From positions 1 through 34,890 of the forward strand of contig NZ_MLHG01000061.1 of assembly GCF_001998825.1 (NCBI RefSeq): a stretch of 34,890 bases of DNA. The letters run 5' to 3'. The notes under the pieces are model-generated. The model was given only the letters and a program-made list of their open reading frames with translations, did not search any database and was not told the DNA's origin. Positions 1 through 6,142 of the stretch are shown here, one piece after another (within the stretch, counting starts at the first letter, position 1; every line of letters starts with the position of its first letter). The stretch is from Rodentibacter mrazii (lineage in GTDB: Bacteria; Pseudomonadota; Gammaproteobacteria; Enterobacterales; Pasteurellaceae). A program made the translations under genes and the position numbers.

Positions 1-174
1 ATATTTCCCTGTAATAAAAGATAAATAAGTTTAGACTTCCTAATATATTTCATTTCTACATCTAAACCCTAAGAAGATTATATAGACATAGCAGACAAGG
101 AGTTGACCATAATTTTACGCTCCCATTTTGTCCACTATGCAAGTATTTCTCTCCCCTAAAGGAGTTTAGCATAA

Positions 175-198
175 CCGAGGGTAACTTGTTACCCTCGG
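175..198. repeat. Perfect 11-bp inverted repeat (hairpin)
   Basis: The arms CCGAGGGTAAC (175-185) and GTTACCCTCGG (188-198) are separated by two bases, so a very stable hairpin forms on either strand. It lies just past the 3' end of the decayed minus-strand ATPase gene and may be that gene's old terminator. Neither side carries a clear T-run, so termination is unproven. The rest of 1-174 is AT-rich and holds nothing I can call firmly. Confidence 0.6.
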
Positions 199-219
199 CA
201 TTAAAAACGCCCATAACAG

Positions 220-478
220 CTAATCCATCACATAAACCACTTCAATCCCATCAATCTAGGTTTGTCCATAGTATTTTCCCGTAATCAAAATTTTTTATAG
301 TCATCCTTAATATACAAAAGATTATCGGTTTCGTGGATATTTTCAGGAATTTAAAAGGCAACTTGAATATATAAAATTTCATCAGACTTTTGAGCAATAA
401 AGTCAATTTCTTTGCTATCAAGTTTACCGACATCAACAGTGTACTCTCATTTTAATAATTCAATGAAAAAATCGCCAT
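220..478 (-). pseudogene. Decayed C-terminal end of a DUF4143-type AAA ATPase
   Basis: Reading the minus strand with stops ignored gives pieces typical of the C-terminus of ATPases with a DUF4143 domain: GDFFIELLK, then EYTVDVGKLDSKEIDFIAQK, SDEILYIQVAF, ENIHETDNLLYIKDDYKKF and LITGKYYGQT. In-frame stops interrupt it at 447-449, 351-353, 256-258 and 220-222, and a one-base shift is needed near 288. The N-terminal Walker domain is absent, so only a remnant is left. Intact family members are ATPases of uncertain role, often patchily distributed and sometimes suspected to be defence- or toxin-related. The family assignment rests on the VGKxxxKEIDFIAQK and YIQVAF pattern, which I recognise but did not align. 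The 61-codon open frame at 251-436 is a different reading frame and not a real gene. Confidence 0.68.
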
Positions 479-488
479 TTTCTCAAAC

Positions 489-516
489 TTGCACTCTATC
501 CGATTTCCGCTATCAT
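489..516 (+). promoter_or_regulatory. Possible promoter of the 549 lipoprotein gene
   Basis: A TATCAT hexamer at 511-516 (five of six matches to the -10 consensus) follows a weak TTGCAC at 489-494 with a 16-base spacer. It lies about 33 bases before the start codon. The -35 match is poor. Confidence 0.35.
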
Positions 517-548
517 ACTCCACCTGATTTTCTATTTATTGTTTAACG

Positions 549-1013
549 ATGAACAAACTTAAACGACTTTTCCTTTTGGCTACGCTCTTCGCTCTCTTTG
601 CCTGCACGACGCAACCACCGAAGAAGCCCGTTAAAACCCGTTTCTTAAAAGAAAACATCACCCAAGCAGAACTCAATAATCCCACTGCTTATAAACGCTA
701 TTACTATATTTGTCAAAATATCGAAACTCAATCTACTTCTTATTTAACAACCTATTTCCCGCTTTCAAGAGAGAGTCGTTTGAAAGAGAATTTTGGGATT
801 TATTTTCAGTTAGATGGGGGCAAGGCAGTACCGTTTGATCATATTGAGAACCGAGCGTTAAATACACGCGGTTCGAGATTTGAGGTCATTTACCGTTCCT
901 ATCAGCCGATTGAGGGGAGCGTTGTGGATTTGGTCGCGCGCCAGTATAGTTCCACTTATTATAAAAACGATCAAGGCACACAGGTACGTTGGCTGACTTG
1001 TAAAGAAGATTAA
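549..1013 (+). CDS. Predicted lipoprotein of unknown function
   Basis: A 154-residue protein with a short positive N-terminus, a hydrophobic stretch and a lipobox L-F-A-C ending at Cys19, so it is predicted to be lipidated. Threonines follow the cysteine and there is no Asp at +2, which fits outer-membrane sorting. The mature part has two cysteines, one near residue 55 (YYYICQN) and one close to the end (WLTCKED), which could form a disulfide. The spacing loosely recalls small lysozyme-inhibitor lipoproteins, but I do not see enough to assign that fold. It is transcribed alone and converges on the ABC ATPase gene. I do not recognise a function. The Shine-Dalgarno sequence is weak, but the signal peptide begins exactly at this ATG. 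Confidence 0.8.
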   Translation: MNKLKRLFLLATLFALFACTTQPPKKPVKTRFLKENITQAELNNPTAYKRYYYICQNIETQSTSYLTTYFPLSRESRLKENFGIYFQLDGGKAVPFDHIENRALNTRGSRFEVIYRSYQPIEGSVVDLVARQYSSTYYKNDQGTQVRWLTCKED

Positions 1014-1061
1014 AGCATCTAGTGGCTGATTTTCCAAATCGAAACCCGCTTCCGATTATCC

Positions 1062-1826
1062 TCAATATCTAAGAAGTTGGGAGCATCGTTCCAACTTCTC
1101 TACGCCAAACATCTCTTTTTTAGCAGAATCAAATTCGGCACGCACGCTAAACCCTTTCGCAAGATTTTCCGCATTTAACACCGCTTGCGTTTCACCGCTG
1201 GCGAGTATTTTTCCTTTATCAAGCAAAATCACTTCATCACAAAATTTATACGCCAGTGATAAATGATGGATTGCCACCACGCATGTCTGTTTGGGGGTGA
1301 GGGATTTAAGTTGTTCCATTATGTCGATCTGATAATAAGGATCGAGCGGGGCGATCGGTTCATCGGCAAGCAGTAATGGCGCATTTTTAATACAGCAACG
1401 TGCTAGTTGTACACGGGCTTTTTCACCGCCTGAAAGTTGCTGAAAGGGTTTATCCAATAAGTCAGAAACAGAAAATCTGTCTGAAATTGACCGCACTTTT
1501 TCCTGCTCTTTAGCACGGTTAAGAGAATAAGGTAAACCTAAGGCAATCACTTCGTAGGCAGAGAGATCCCATTGAATCGCGGTATTTTGCGCTAAATACG
1601 CCAACTGTTCACTTTTTTGGCGGGCGGTCATTTCACTTAATTTGCACGCATTTAGCCAAATTTCACCGCTTGCAAGGGGTAAGATGCCTGCCAAACTTTT
1701 CAATAGCGTGGATTTCCCCGCGCCGTTTGCGCCCATTATGCCGACGAATTTTCCCCGTGGGATATGGCAGCTGACATTGGTTAAACCGTAGGGCTGGCTG
1801 ACATTTTCAACCTTAATCACGAGCAA
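1062..1826 (-). CDS. ABC importer ATPase, BtuD/FecE-like
   Basis: A 254-residue ATPase that would power uptake by the permease encoded just upstream. Visible motifs are Walker A GANGAGKST (32-40), a Q-loop glutamine at 80, the signature LSGGE (131-135), Walker B LLLADEP (151-157), the D-loop PLDP and the switch histidine in AIHH (187-188). Length and motif order match the iron-chelate/vitamin B12 class (FecE, BtuD, FhuC). It overlaps the end of the permease gene by 14 bases, so the two are translationally coupled. The substrate cannot be read from the ATPase. It could serve cobalamin, haem, a siderophore or an oxyanion such as molybdate, which a related Haemophilus system (MolBCA) carries. 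Confidence 0.92.
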   Translation of the reverse strand: MLVIKVENVSQPYGLTNVSCHIPRGKFVGIMGANGAGKSTLLKSLAGILPLASGEIWLNACKLSEMTARQKSEQLAYLAQNTAIQWDLSAYEVIALGLPYSLNRAKEQEKVRSISDRFSVSDLLDKPFQQLSGGEKARVQLARCCIKNAPLLLADEPIAPLDPYYQIDIMEQLKSLTPKQTCVVAIHHLSLAYKFCDEVILLDKGKILASGETQAVLNAENLAKGFSVRAEFDSAKKEMFGVEKLERCSQLLRY

Positions 1827-2787
1827 GCCTCCGTTGTTGCGTGAGTAAAATCCAAATCAGCACGGGCGCACCAATCATAGCGGTGAGCGTGCCGATGTAA
1901 ATATGGGAAAACGGCGGCAAATATTGCACGCAGAGATCCGCCACCAAAAGTAATAGCGCACCGATTAAGGCGCTGGTTAAATAGAGTTGGGACGGACGTT
2001 TTTTGAGTAACATTCGGGCGAAATGCGGGGCGATTAAGCCAATAAATCCGATTGTGCCCGTTTGCGGAATGGTCGCGCCGACGAGTAATGCAACCCCTAG
2101 CGCGGTGAGAAAAAAGCTGCGTTTGGGGCTGATGCCCATTGTGGCGGCGGTTTCTTCGCCAAAGGTGAGAAAATCCACATAGCGGCGTTGCTGAAACAGG
2201 CAAAAAATGCCGAGCAATAGGATCGGAAGCGACCATAATAATGTCTCCGTTTTTGCCCAAGCCAGCGAGCCTTGCAGCCAACGATAAAGTTCCACTAATG
2301 CCCAAGGGCTTTGTGTGTTGGAAAGTAGTAGCGCGATGACCGACCCCAACAGCATATTGACCGCGACACCGCTTAAAATCATCACTGCTGATCCTTGTTT
2401 ATGGGCGATAAAATAGACCAATGCAAAACTGGCTAATGCTCCTATCACGCCGCCGATTAGTAGCAAAGTGGCGGGGAGCGAAAAATAATAGAGCAGAAAA
2501 ACGCTAGCGGTGGTTGCGCCGTTAGCACTGCCGAGCAAACCAGGGCTGGCAAGGGGATTTTGAAATACGCCCTGCATGGCGTTTCCGGCTAATGCCAAAC
2601 TTGCCCCTGTGATGACCGCCAGTAAAATACGTGGCAGGCGAATGTCCCATATCACCAAGGTGCGCATATCGCTGATCATCCCGTCTGCGTTGCGTAATGC
2701 GCTGAAATGATGAAGTTGGTAATTGAGAGCCAACACCACAATCAATATTAAAAGTATGAACAATAATAGGTTAAGATATTTTTTCAT
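1813..2787 (-). CDS. ABC importer permease, FecCD/BtuC family
   Basis: A 324-residue polytopic inner-membrane protein with about ten hydrophobic segments. Family landmarks are IRLPRILLAVITGASLALAG (near 49-68), the following MQGVFQNPLASPGLLG, the coupling-helix region FGEETAATMGI, GTIGFIGLIAPHFARML, and a C-terminal TAMIGAPVLIWILL close to the BtuC form. It would work as a dimer with the downstream ATPase. The gene follows the L,D-transpeptidase gene after 27 bases, a gap that carries an uptake signal at 2791-2799, and it overlaps the ATPase gene. Function as a TonB-linked substrate importer is inferred from the family. No TonB-dependent receptor is encoded in this window. Confidence 0.93.
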   Translation of the reverse strand: MKKYLNLLLFILLILIVVLALNYQLHHFSALRNADGMISDMRTLVIWDIRLPRILLAVITGASLALAGNAMQGVFQNPLASPGLLGSANGATTASVFLLYYFSLPATLLLIGGVIGALASFALVYFIAHKQGSAVMILSGVAVNMLLGSVIALLLSNTQSPWALVELYRWLQGSLAWAKTETLLWSLPILLLGIFCLFQQRRYVDFLTFGEETAATMGISPKRSFFLTALGVALLVGATIPQTGTIGFIGLIAPHFARMLLKKRPSQLYLTSALIGALLLLVADLCVQYLPPFSHIYIGTLTAMIGAPVLIWILLTQQRRLARD

Positions 2788-2814
2788 TTAAAGTGCGGTT
2801 ATTTTTATTGACGT

Positions 2815-3390
2815 TTATGGGCGAATATCAATTTCAGCATTGTGTATCACGGCATTAAATAGTTCATCAATTTCCTCATTAGTTACGGCAATACAGCCAT
2901 CCGTCCAATCTTTGCGTAAATGTTGGCGACCAATATCAAAGGATCTATTGGGTAATCCGTGAATTTTTATTAATCCGCCGGGCGATTTTCCTTGAGATTG
3001 GGCATAGGCTTTATCGGTGGAATTGGGGTATGAAATGCCTAAATTTTTGTGATAACGACTGTTTGGATTACGTTCATTAATACGATAAACGCCCTCCGGT
3101 GTTTTTTTATCTCCTTCAAATTGCTTATGCCCTATCGGCGATTTACCAAGGGAAATCGGGTAAATTTTCACAAGTTTATCTTGATGATATGCCCACATTT
3201 GCCGTTCACTTTTCATCACAACTAATCGGGTAATTGGCGTATTTTCGGGTAACGGCTGCGTATTTAAAACCTGTGGATTCGCTTCTTTTTCGCCTTTTAA
3301 AATACTGTCGGGCATTGGCTTTAGCATTAAAAACGCCACACCACCAATAATCACAACGAATAACAGTGCAATGGGTATTATTTTCTTCAT
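2815..3390 (-). CDS. L,D-transpeptidase (YkuD domain), membrane-anchored
   Basis: A 191-residue protein with an N-terminal membrane anchor (about 3-24) and a periplasmic YkuD domain. The catalytic signature is present: IHGLP with His144, then DWTDGCIAV with the nucleophile Cys166. The domain starts around TRLVVMKSERQMWAYHQ. Known family members cross-link peptidoglycan 3-3, attach proteins to it or act on its peptides. Which of these applies here is not visible. I chose the ATG at 3390 because an AAGG lies nine bases before it; a GTG at 3396 in the same frame is too close to that site. The gene is wedged between the binding-protein gene (11 bases upstream of this start) and the permease gene, so it is very likely co-transcribed with the importer. 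Confidence 0.9.
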   Translation of the reverse strand: MKKIIPIALLFVVIIGGVAFLMLKPMPDSILKGEKEANPQVLNTQPLPENTPITRLVVMKSERQMWAYHQDKLVKIYPISLGKSPIGHKQFEGDKKTPEGVYRINERNPNSRYHKNLGISYPNSTDKAYAQSQGKSPGGLIKIHGLPNRSFDIGRQHLRKDWTDGCIAVTNEEIDELFNAVIHNAEIDIRP

Positions 3391-3401
3391 TTTCACTAGC
3401 C

Positions 3402-4193
3402 TTATAAGGTTTTATTTTGGTTATAAATCAGTTCCGCCCCCTGCCACACGCCGTGATCGAAACAGTAGGTGTATTTCATTGGGATACGAAAGTGCGGTCG
3501 ATTTTTAAAATGTTTTTGTAAAACGGGATGATTAAGTAACGCCGCTTGTTGGTTATAACTTTGTTTGTCTGAAATTTCAATCAGCACATTTGGTTGGGAA
3601 AGCAACATTTTTTCGAGAGAAAAATTTTGTGCCGTAAGTGGCATTTTCAGTGGCGTTAATCCAAGCAAGTTAAGTAACGTAGAATATTGTGGAAAATCAC
3701 TCTCTGCTACACCTGTATCCGAAAGTATTAAGGTGTCGGTAACAGATTGATTTAACTTAAAATTCTTTAACTGTAATGTTTTTACCAAATGCGCTGCATG
3801 AATTTCATTACCGGTGATTTTACCCAGTTTCAATATTAACGCAAAAAGTTCATCGGGTGTTTGCGGGGTATCGTTAAGGGGGATAATATTTGCTCCCAGT
3901 TTTTTCAAATCCTGTACAAGCTGAGGATAAAATGTTTCGTTGATAAGTATAGTTTTGTCTAAATAAGGTAATAAAGTGGCGAGCTGAGGCTCAAGGGCGG
4001 GCTTATCAGTATTCACTTTGTCTAACATCATCAACGGGTTTTTAGAGTAGGCGGACATTGCTGCGATTTGCTCCGGGTGGGCAATGTCCAGTAACAGGCG
4101 ATCGCTACACAGGGTCAAGGAGACAAACTGTTCTGCCCGTGCTGTTGCCATCACAAAAAAAAGGGCAGTTGAACAAACAAAAAATTTAAACAT
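3402..4193 (-). CDS. Periplasmic substrate-binding protein, BtuF-like
   Basis: The 263-residue form starts with a clear Sec signal peptide (MFKFFVCSTALFFVMATARA, cut before EQF). A longer frame begins 12 codons upstream at 4229, but its extra residues would sit in front of the signal peptide, so I prefer the ATG at 4193. The mature N-terminus VSLTLCSDRLLLDIAHPEQI is the typical opening of cluster A-III binding proteins such as BtuF, which bind cobalamin, haem or iron chelates between two lobes joined by a long helix. The first gene of the importer unit, it would hand the ligand to the FecCD permease. No cobalamin riboswitch is apparent in the 186 bases between it and comE1. The ligand is unknown. 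Confidence 0.88.
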   Translation of the reverse strand: MFKFFVCSTALFFVMATARAEQFVSLTLCSDRLLLDIAHPEQIAAMSAYSKNPLMMLDKVNTDKPALEPQLATLLPYLDKTILINETFYPQLVQDLKKLGANIIPLNDTPQTPDELFALILKLGKITGNEIHAAHLVKTLQLKNFKLNQSVTDTLILSDTGVAESDFPQYSTLLNLLGLTPLKMPLTAQNFSLEKMLLSQPNVLIEISDKQSYNQQAALLNHPVLQKHFKNRPHFRIPMKYTYCFDHGVWQGAELIYNQNKTL

Positions 4194-4268
4194 AGCATAC
4201 CAATTTTGATACTTAATCAACGGCGACATTATTCATAAACAACCGTTTTTATTTCATAACACGTAAAC

Positions 4269-4288
4269 TTTTCGAGCAGGATCGCAAA
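4269..4288 (+). promoter_or_regulatory. CRP-S-like site upstream of comE1
   Basis: The sequence TTTTCGA-N6-TCGCAAA has the spacing of a CRP dimer site. Its right half is exactly the complement of TTTGCGA, the half-site of CRP-S sites that need Sxy (TfoX) in Pasteurellaceae competence. The left half differs by one base. With a centre near 4278.5, a start site around 4320 would put the site at about -41.5, and TTTATT at 4307-4312 is a possible -10. An uptake signal overlaps the right edge (4288-4296). Confidence 0.72.
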
Positions 4289-4379
4289 AGTGCGGTTGAT
4301 TTCTTGTTTATTTTCATGGAAATAGAAAAAATATTGGCGTTGATTTTATCAACATTTTCATCATTAACAAGGAAACACT

Positions 4380-4718
4380 ATGAAATTAATTAAAACCTTA
4401 ATTCGCACACTCCTTTTAGGAAGTGCATTAATTAGTGCAAGCTCATTTGCAGAAGAAAAAACTATGGAGCCTACGGCTACACAAACCGAGATTACCGAAA
4501 ATGCGCTCTCAAAAAATGTAGGCGATAAACTCAATATCAATACGGCAACGGCAAGTGAAATTCAAAAATTCTTAACCGGTATTGGGGCGAAAAAAGCGGA
4601 AGCAATCGTGCAATATCGTGAAAAATACGGTAATTTCACCACTGCCGATCAACTGCTTGAAGTGCAGGGAATTGGCAAAGCAACCCTTGAAAAAAATCGT
4701 GATCGCTTAACTTTTTAA
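4380..4718 (+). CDS. comE1: ComEA-type DNA-binding competence protein ComE1
   Basis: A 112-residue exported protein. The signal peptide runs to about Ala24 (ISASSFA before EEK). After a low-complexity linker, the C-terminal 60 residues form a tandem helix-hairpin-helix domain: LNINTATASEIQKFLTGIGA, then AEAIVQYREKYGNFTTADQL and VQGIGKATLEKN. This is the ComEA fold, which binds double-stranded DNA in the periplasm and helps pull it in during transformation. A homologue in Pasteurella multocida has been reported to bind fibronectin. The gene stands alone, has a good AAGGAAA ribosome site, is preceded by the CRP-S-like site and ends in a hairpin shared with the convergent protein E gene. Confidence 0.9.
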   Translation: MKLIKTLIRTLLLGSALISASSFAEEKTMEPTATQTEITENALSKNVGDKLNINTATASEIQKFLTGIGAKKAEAIVQYREKYGNFTTADQLLEVQGIGKATLEKNRDRLTF

Positions 4719-4731
4719 ATATTGAAATATG

Positions 4732-4757
4732 AAAAGGTCGCAGATGAGCGACCTTTT
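4732..4757. terminator. Bidirectional intrinsic terminator, comE1 / protein E
   Basis: The perfect 10-bp stem AAAAGGTCGC / GCGACCTTTT (4732-4741 and 4748-4757) has a six-base loop, with A-tract and T-tract inside the arms. It lies between two convergent genes and can serve both strands. Confidence 0.8.
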
Positions 4758-4771
4758 ACTATCCAAATAGA

Positions 4772-5239
4772 TTATTTACTGTAATTCACACAAATAATCT
4801 GTGCTGCATTATAAAGCGTGGTTTTGGGTGTTAAACGAATGCTATATTTCTCTTGTTTTTTCGGTGCAGCACGTAGCCCCTCGCCCCAAAACTCATCATA
4901 AAAATCGGTGCGTACTTGTGTTAGGAGATAATTTTTACAATTTAAAATTTTATATTGGCGAACAGAACGCGCATAGCGTTTCGATTCTTTTGGGTAAACA
5001 TATAAACCTTGGTCTAAATTAATTACTGCGTCAAAATGCACTTCTTTAGGTTCTTCGTTATCAACCCAAATAGAATCCGTATCTATGTAATAAGTCACAT
5101 CTTTAACCAAACGCACATATCCCTGGCGATCTTGCGTTGGCGGTGTCAGCTTAACATTCTGAAGCGCTGTGTTTTGTTGCGAGTGGATATAACAAGCGGT
5201 CAGTAACAGAATAGGAAAGGCCAAAATCAGTTTTTTCAT
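4772..5239 (-). CDS. pe: Surface adhesin lipoprotein, protein E family
   Basis: A 155-residue lipoprotein (lipobox L-L-T-A-C, Cys16) closely resembling Haemophilus influenzae protein E. Recognisable stretches are GYVRLVKDVTYYIDTDSIWV, VHFDAVINLDQGLYVYP, KRYARSVRQYKILNCKNY, LTQVRTDFYDEFWGEGLR and TLYNAAQIICVNY. Known protein E binds host epithelial cells, vitronectin, laminin and plasminogen; the basic KRYARSVRQYK segment lies in its mapped binding region and is retained here. Two cysteines (in ILNCKNY and IICVNY) can form the known disulfide. Of two adjacent ATGs, the second (5239) is five bases after a strong AGGAGG and is the likely start. It follows pflA by 35 bases and may be read through from it. 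Confidence 0.9.
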   Translation of the reverse strand: MKKLILAFPILLLTACYIHSQQNTALQNVKLTPPTQDRQGYVRLVKDVTYYIDTDSIWVDNEEPKEVHFDAVINLDQGLYVYPKESKRYARSVRQYKILNCKNYLLTQVRTDFYDEFWGEGLRAAPKKQEKYSIRLTPKTTLYNAAQIICVNYSK

Positions 5240-5274
5240 CATTTCCTCCTTAGATTTAATGAGTTGATCTTCAA

Positions 5275-6015
5275 TTAGAATTTAACAGTATGTCCGTAAC
5301 CCTCTAAAATTGATTTAATATGTTCCAATGATTCACGTGTCGGCGGCATTACATCTTCAAGCTCATAATCAAAACCGAGTGTTTTCCATTTATGCGCCCC
5401 AAGACGGTGATAAGGCAATAACTCAACCTTTTCAATATTTTCCATTCCCTCAATAAATTGTCCAAGCAGATGGACATCATGATCACTGTCTGTATAACCC
5501 GGGACTACCACATAGCGAATCCAGGTTCTTTGATTACGTTTTTGTAAATATTTAGCAAATTCCAGCGTTCGTTTATTAGGCACACCGATCAAATTTTGGT
5601 GAACTTGATCATTTAGTTCCTTCAAATCAAGTAAAACAAGATCGGTAACATCCAAGAGTTCATCAATAACGGGATCATAATGACGGACAAAACCATTGGT
5701 ATCAAGACAAGTATTAATTCCCTCTTTTTTACAAGCACGAAACCAGTCCCGTACAAATTCCGCCTGAAGAATCGCCTCGCCACCTGATGCCGTCACACCG
5801 CCCCCCGTTGCATTCATAAAATGACGATAACTCACCACTTCTTTCATTAACTCGTCAACACTCATTTCTCTACCGCCATCCAAATCCCAAGTATCTCGGT
5901 TGTGACAATATTTGCAACGCATAAGACAACCTTGCATAAATAAAATAAAACGAATACCCGGACCGTCCACCGTACCACAAGACTCAAATGAATGAATTCT
6001 TCCTAAAACAGACAT
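5275..6015 (-). CDS. pflA: Pyruvate formate-lyase activating enzyme
   Basis: A 246-residue radical-SAM enzyme that makes the glycyl radical on PflB under anaerobic conditions. The [4Fe-4S] motif CxxxCxxC is at Cys30, Cys34 and Cys37 (GCLMRCKYC), preceded by [12 protein letters not shown] typical of PflA. The GGG(V)TASGGE stretch is the SAM-contacting region. The open frame extends 16 codons further upstream (6063), but family members begin MSVLGRIHS, so I chose 6015. A terminator separates it from pflB, so it probably has its own weak promoter or depends on read-through. Confidence 0.96.
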   Translation of the reverse strand: MSVLGRIHSFESCGTVDGPGIRFILFMQGCLMRCKYCHNRDTWDLDGGREMSVDELMKEVVSYRHFMNATGGGVTASGGEAILQAEFVRDWFRACKKEGINTCLDTNGFVRHYDPVIDELLDVTDLVLLDLKELNDQVHQNLIGVPNKRTLEFAKYLQKRNQRTWIRYVVVPGYTDSDHDVHLLGQFIEGMENIEKVELLPYHRLGAHKWKTLGFDYELEDVMPPTRESLEHIKSILEGYGHTVKF

Positions 6016-6073
6016 AATAAACCCACAATTAAAAATATAGCTAAATTTTATCAGAATATACAATAATAAAAAA

Positions 6074-6097
6074 TGAGCCTGATTTCACTCAGGCTCA
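6074..6097 (-). terminator. Intrinsic terminator of pflB
   Basis: The perfect 9-bp stem TGAGCCTGA / TCAGGCTCA has a six-base loop. On the minus strand it is followed by TTTTTTATTATT. It lies between pflB and pflA. An uptake signal sits next to it at 6118-6126. Confidence 0.85.
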
Positions 6098-6142
6098 CTA
6101 TTTCGATATTTCCGCTAAAGTGCGGTCAATTTTTTCAAAATT

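Noticed and set aside
1-53. Possible start of a minus-strand gene running off the window (ATG at 53, peptide MKYIRKSKLIYLLLQGN), with TATAAT at 82-77
   Set aside because: Only 17 codons are visible, no ribosome site stands out and the protein is not recognisable.
251-436. 61-codon minus-strand open frame
   Set aside because: It is out of frame with the DUF4143-like remnant over most of its length; the recognisable residues lie in the interrupted frame.
4194-4379. Cobalamin riboswitch upstream of the BtuF-like gene
   Set aside because: No B12-box-like sequence or long structured leader is visible; the region is short and carries the comE1 control site.
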